Shown in pieces: positions 60,901 to 64,000 of a stretch of 64,000 nt of DNA (positions within the stretch are counted from its first letter, which is position 1; every line of letters starts with the position of its first letter). A model generated the notes under the pieces. It saw only the letters and a list, made by a program, of their open reading frames with translations. It ran no database searches and had not been told where the DNA came from. The position numbers and the translations under genes are program-made. The stretch covers positions 1-64,000 of the forward strand of contig CAMHJQ010000017.1 in assembly GCA_946185485.1 (NCBI GenBank), in the 5' to 3' direction. Source of the DNA: an uncultured Prevotellaceae bacterium (GTDB taxonomy: Bacteria; Bacteroidota; Bacteroidia; Bacteroidales; Bacteroidaceae).

Positions 60901-63900
60901 TTATCCTTGCTAATGGTGAAGCTGTTGCCAGGGAGCGGAGTGCCGTCCAGGCTGTAGGTTACAGCTGCCTCGGGGTCGTTGTAGCCCAGCGTGACCGTGC
61001 CATAATGGAACACCTCGTTCAGGAACGAACAAGTGTTGCCCGACAGGATGCTGACACCCTGTCCAAGACTCAGCTGGCTGACCTTGGTGCCATCCGCAAT
61101 AACAACACCCGCATCGGGATTGTTTTGAGGATTGGCAGTATAGAAACAGTTCGTGCAGGAGAGGGTACTGAAAGTACTTGAAGTATTATATTTCATGCCA
61201 ATCGGATGGAAGGGACTTGGACCAGAATACGTTCCCTTGAACAGACAATTGGTCATGGTGAGACTCTTGTCAGTATTATTATAGCATCCTATGAAGCCTC
61301 CAATTGCTTCATTATACGTATTTGTAATTGTTCCACCATACACAACGTCCTTGATGGTCAAGGACCCACTGAGCTGACCCACAACACCTCCGATACGCGT
61401 ATCTCCTGTGACATCGGTGTTCACCACACAGTTCTCAATGAGATTATTATTACCCATTGCTTGGCCTACCAGACCGCCTGTGAAGTTTGAAGTGTTTGTC
61501 ACACTTCCTGTGACGGTCAGGTTCTTGATGGTGGCTCCAGAGATTACTGGGAAGGGTGCCATGTTCCATGAACCTCCTGAAATCGTGATATTCAGCGTGT
61601 GACCACCTCCGTCGAAGACACCATAGAATGCATGATTATTATCCATCCCAGTACTGGTCGTGATGTCGGCTGTCAGCTTGACCAATTGACCCGAATAAGA
61701 GTTTCCTCCATTCACATTCGTACAGAAGGTTGCCCAGTCGCTGGCGCTGGCAATGGTCATGCCAATCGGTTTCAGGTTGATGGTATAGCGTTCGTCCAAT
61801 TCCGTTCTGTTTTGAACATAGCCCCCTACAATTTCAAAAGTAGTCAAACTAATCTGGTACAGACCTGCAGACAGACCATCTCTATTGACATCAAACGTGA
61901 CTTCGGCCCCTCCTGCCAGTGAAGGCTGCAGAACACCGATGTCATAGGGATGAGCAATCATCTCAAATTGGGAACCGTTCCATTTCTTATAGGTAAGGGT
62001 AATATATTTACCATTATAATTATAAGCAGAGGCTGAGAGGTTCTTAATCGTCACCTTACCCTTCAGCTTTGATCCATAGACGTCAATACTACGGGTACCG
62101 TTGCCGTCAATCCGGAACGACTGGTCGTCCTGGCCCTCTAACTGATAATTCACGATGGCCAGCGTCTTTCCTGCCAGGCTGGCATCGGTTGTCGCGGTAA
62201 CGCTGGTTGAACCAATCACATTCGTGCCAGCCTCGTCGGTAGTAGCCCAGATGTAATAGGTGGTTGCTGAGGTCGGTGTCCACTCGAATTCGACAGTTGT
62301 AGGAACGCCCGTCGGTGCACCAAGGCCACGTTTGGCCACATAATTCCCCTTGTTGTTGGCATCGGTGCTGACGAAGAAGTAAGCCATGCCGTAGTATTCC
62401 TCACCGTTGTTGGTGAATGTGACGTTGGTATATTGTGGCGTATTGACAAATACTGTTCCAGGAATAGAGAAAGTGGTATTCTGGAAGTCCGGCGCAGGAT
62501 GAGCCGTCAGCGTAGGCACACCATAGGCATCGTAGACAGCGCTGAAATAATTGATGTCGGGGTCGGCACCGGGTATCCAGGTAGATGTCTCTGAGACTCT
62601 GGACATGGGGATCAGCTTTCTGGTTTGGTTGGCAAAGTCAGCACATATAGCACTTGCAGACACGTCAGGAAAAGCGCTACCAGTAGATATAGATTGACTG
62701 GCAATGAGTTTAAACAGCGTTATCGAGCTGCCGTCGTAAACGCCTACTCCAATATCAAAACTGTTGGTCGTACCTGTGAGGTTGCCTGCCGAGAAATGGA
62801 TGTCCGTTCCTGCCACACGGTAGCTATCCATGGTCAAGCTCGCTGGATCTGTTGTTCCTGATGCTCCGACATGCTGGATGCCGACAATAGCCTGCTGGTC
62901 AATGGTGTAGCCATCAGTACCAGCAGCAGCACCCGTCTGACCAGCGTCGTCGGGGTTCAGGACGGACAAGGCGAAGTAGTCGTCGAGATAGCCTCCCCAG
63001 CCCCAGTTGATATGGAATAATGTGTTGGTTGCGTCAAAGCCGTCGGCCACAAAGGCGTGTCCGCCAGCCGCCCTGCCTGCGCCTAACACGACAGGACGAC
63101 TTGCCGCTACCTCATTATAAATAAGGTTTACCCAATCGGCATAAGAATAATCTATGCGGCGGACGAAGCGAGTCGTGTTGTCAAAGCCAAAATAATTGAT
63201 CAAGGCATTGGCAACGTAAGCAGTCTGCGTGCCTGACGAACCGCTGGAGTATTTCATCTGCACGGAAGTGCCACAATAGAGCATCAGCTGGGCAACAGCG
63301 GTCTTTTGTGCATCTGTCCCTGCGTTATTGGCATACGAATTCAGCAGCAAGTCCTTGCTTGGAATAGCAGTACCAGATGGAATGGCACTCACTGTGATAG
63401 TCGTATTGGGAATGGTATATCCGGGAATCTCCGCGATGGTGGCGGCAGGACCATGATCATTTTGGATGTGGTAGTTCACCACCTGAGCCATCGCAGTAGC
63501 CACACAACCGGTTGCAGAGCGCTGACTGTTATCCAAAGGACACTGATTATTGTAGGGTGCTCTTTGGTTCCAAGTAGTGGTCATCAATACACCAACATTA
63601 CTCATAGAACGCCGTGGAGCGGCCTTGGTGGGCTGGTAGTTGATAGACTCCAGATACTTCATCTCGTCGATGTAGCCCTGCAGGAAGACACGCATGTTAT
63701 CGGGCATGTTCTGCTCGTCGAAGTTACTGACGTCGCTATAGCCCAGCACGGCCTTGAAGCGCTCGTCACCACTCACCAGCACGAAACCGCTTTGCCGTGT
63801 GTCAGTGACGGCATAGAGATAGGGCTGTCCCGACGTGTCTTTGGCATCAAAGACAACGGCTGTCTTCAGCTCATTCTGACCCGGGGCGCGTTTGGAACTT

Positions 63901-64000
63901 TTATCTGTTCTTTTTCCTTGAAGGAACTGTGCGGCAATTTGCTTAGCCTGTTCTGGGGTCACGTTCTGAGCCCATGTCCCCATGACTGCTGTAAGCAGTA
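57945..64000 (-). CDS. Giant C10-family cysteine peptidase with beta-helix repeats and T9SS tail (5' end outside window)
   Basis: At least 2017 residues. The frame is open through the window edge (LLTAV before the first Met at 63983), inside the signal peptide, so the start lies beyond 64000. Counted from that Met, there is a Spi-type prodomain (8-115), then the C10 domain with Cys160 in SATGCVATAMAQV and His309 in GGHAFVADGF, followed by HINWGWGG. Then come Ig-like domains (about 390-720), GLUG-type repeats (about 780-1000 and 1190-1400), an InlB-type repeat (SYNLDGGTV, TREGWTFTGWT; near 1100), and a Gly-rich beta-helix (AAIGGG, IYGGTINA; about 1560-1710). The shared C-terminal module and T9SS tail end the protein. 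It looks like a protease fused to a long adhesive stalk. Confidence 0.9.
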   Translation of the reverse strand, partial: LLTAVMGTWAQNVTPEQAKQIAAQFLQGKRTDKSSKRAPGQNELKTAVVFDAKDTSGQPYLYAVTDTRQSGFVLVSGDERFKAVLGYSDVSNFDEQNMPDNMRVFLQGYIDEMKYLESINYQPTKAAPRRSMSNVGVLMTTTWNQRAPYNNQCPLDNSQRSATGCVATAMAQVVNYHIQNDHGPAATIAEIPGYTIPNTTITVSAIPSGTAIPSKDLLLNSYANNAGTDAQKTAVAQLMLYCGTSVQMKYSSGSSGTQTAYVANALINYFGFDNTTRFVRRIDYSYADWVNLIYNEVAASRPVVLGAGRAAGGHAFVADGFDATNTLFHINWGWGGYLDDYFALSVLNPDDAGQTGAAAGTDGYTIDQQAIVGIQHVGASGTTDPASLTMDSYRVAGTDIHFSAGNLTGTTNSFDIGVGVYDGSSITLFKLIASQSISTGSAFPDVSASAICADFANQTRKLIPMSRVSETSTWIPGADPDINYFSAVYDAYGVPTLTAHPAPDFQNTTFSIPGTVFVNTPQYTNVTFTNNGEEYYGMAYFFVSTDANNKGNYVAKRGLGAPTGVPTTVEFEWTPTSATTYYIWATTDEAGTNVIGSTSVTATTDASLAGKTLAIVNYQLEGQDDQSFRIDGNGTRSIDVYGSKLKGKVTIKNLSASAYNYNGKYITLTYKKWNGSQFEMIAHPYDIGVLQPSLAGGAEVTFDVNRDGLSAGLYQISLTTFEIVGGYVQNRTELDERYTINLKPIGMTIASASDWATFCTNVNGGNSYSGQLVKLTADITTSTGMDNNHAFYGVFDGGGHTLNITISGGSWNMAPFPVISGATIKNLTVTGSVTNTSNFTGGLVGQAMGNNNLIENCVVNTDVTGDTRIGGVVGQLSGSLTIKDVVYGGTITNTYNEAIGGFIGCYNNTDKSLTMTNCLFKGTYSGPSPFHPIGMKYNTSSTFSTLSCTNCFYTANPQNNPDAGVVIADGTKVSQLSLGQGVSILSGNTCSFLNEVFHYGTVTLGYNDPEAAVTYSLDGTPLPGNSFTISKDNAAFDDGTATITAGYSFTISYNLDGGTVATPNPTTYTSASSDITLNNPTREGWTFTGWTGTGLNGAQMTVTIAQGSTGHRHYTATWTADELDIDPSDGAYVIGTKDDWNRFCALVNSGNNYWSKTVKLTADIGTAQNPVTIKAGGWVEGNFKDFQASFDGQGHTLTVNYFDGAPFQGTINATIRNLHVAGNITASSHFAAGFVSEAHYGLTIENCRSSVAISSSVSGDGTHGGLVGVAYQDNNSNVNITGCLFDGSMTTTNGTDRCGGFIGWSYNSSLTTFSNSVLKPSSVSNGMLEKTFVRYNSDTAPTITNTYYVHVDNLTENQGKEAHTITAGENVTSLAISTTPTAEYNVSGIKVYGDNKGIMIGTDVYAANGEEVNLALTANPPTNYIVDTYTASAGTITAQTETSATLTMPNEDVTINADFLYNASYIAADGTLQSHTATELTSSDHELTSGWYVVNGNVGITPYLDCYNNSTKRINVSGDVKLILADGATLDVTHTETPSVSGGIHVPAGSSLTIYRQSEGTGVLNASTNSSDEAAIGGGYPGLGWGNADAGTITIYGGTINAIAYDSGIGGTQGSHGGTVNIHGGIVTSQCNMGAAIGGGGSCTGFTVNIYGGTVNATGGTGAAAIGGGGWGFGGTVNISGGVINATANYSTYLNDYEGYGIGGGTDCKSPTTVNLSWTNATDHITATSYNGTVNLKKAFQDTDGATWSAADNISTKPDGKTLYPANTLLFLADNADNSADISAANGNTRNVVLSDRTLYKDGKWNTLCLPFNFTAEQIAAHTDFAGAKLMELNTNGKNGFDTTDGKLYLAFKEATAITAGVPYLVKWDAAGTDFTSPVFFGVTINATASTTVSDYDDELAEVQMVGCYSPVPVNANDKSILFMGDNNTLYYSTENRNIRSCRAYFSVPYLKQNPGAKTRAFRLDFGDEEATGILEVSADSIEMTDDAWYSLAGVRLSGKPTQRGMYINKGNKVIIK

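Noticed and set aside
63971..64000. REP-like GTCCCCATGAC at the window edge
   Set aside because: It lies in signal-peptide codons (TAVMGTWAQ) of the giant C10 gene and lacks the inverted partner.

Overview
The window looks like chromosome from a Bacteroidales bacterium, most likely Prevotella or a close relative. This rests on many promoters of the Bacteroidetes type (TTTG, 19-20 bp, TAnnTTTG), several secreted proteins with type IX secretion (T9SS) C-terminal tails of the G-I-Y-I...K-V-V-K kind, a T9SS plug protein, BspA-like leucine-rich repeats, C10 (streptopain/interpain) peptidases, BACON and FISUMP domains, and a Bacteroidetes-type LptD. No rRNA, tRNA or CRISPR array was found.

Layout. 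1-9.4 kb: the end of lptD meets, tail to tail, a minus-strand run of pepT, a sensor/PP2C phosphatase/HATPase protein, a STAS antagonist, an outer-membrane barrel and a Kef-type antiporter. 9.5-16.3 kb: an AT-richer accessory island. It has an EcoRI-family adenine methyltransferase, a DUF262-HNH nuclease and a PD-(D/E)XK/DUF4357 protein in one operon behind a long structured leader. It also has a divergent candidate small RNA with two copies of one motif, a small BECR-like nuclease candidate, REP palindromes and an orphan gene. 16.7-20.8 kb: a primase-helicase and an HU-type protein, with a 22-bp tandem array between them. 20.8-26.5 kb: secreted proteins (a cysteine-rich zinc-ribbon/BACON protein, a Big_2 protein and a FISUMP protein) and an IS1380 remnant. 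26.6-32.5 kb: two AAA+ ATPases and a LytS/LytTR two-component pair. 32.5-35.3 kb: a graveyard holding pieces of an integrase, a Fic protein, HsdR, a GH31 enzyme and an ATPase. 35.4-41 kb: a BspA-like protein, a membrane AraC sensor and a decayed insertion sequence. 41-64 kb: C10 peptidases and giant beta-helix/LRR proteins with tiny partner peptides, a GH28 enzyme, a FadL-like barrel, prmA, the T9SS plug gene and a second AraC-type sensor.

How the genes fit together. Much of the right half encodes surface or secreted products that T9SS would export, and the plug gene encodes part of that machinery. Three tiny peptide genes of one family (41166-41363, 54345-54512, 57772-57939) each sit directly beside a C10 peptidase or giant surface protein. 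This is the best candidate for an undescribed secreted system. The methyltransferase, DUF262-HNH and nuclease operon with its structured leader and divergent small RNA is the best candidate for an unusual defence locus. Heptamer and octamer repeats lie inside prmA and inside the signal-peptide codons of three envelope genes, which suggests slippage-based switching.

Limits. All family names come from reading the sequence without database searches. Promoter, RNA and start-site calls are pattern-based.
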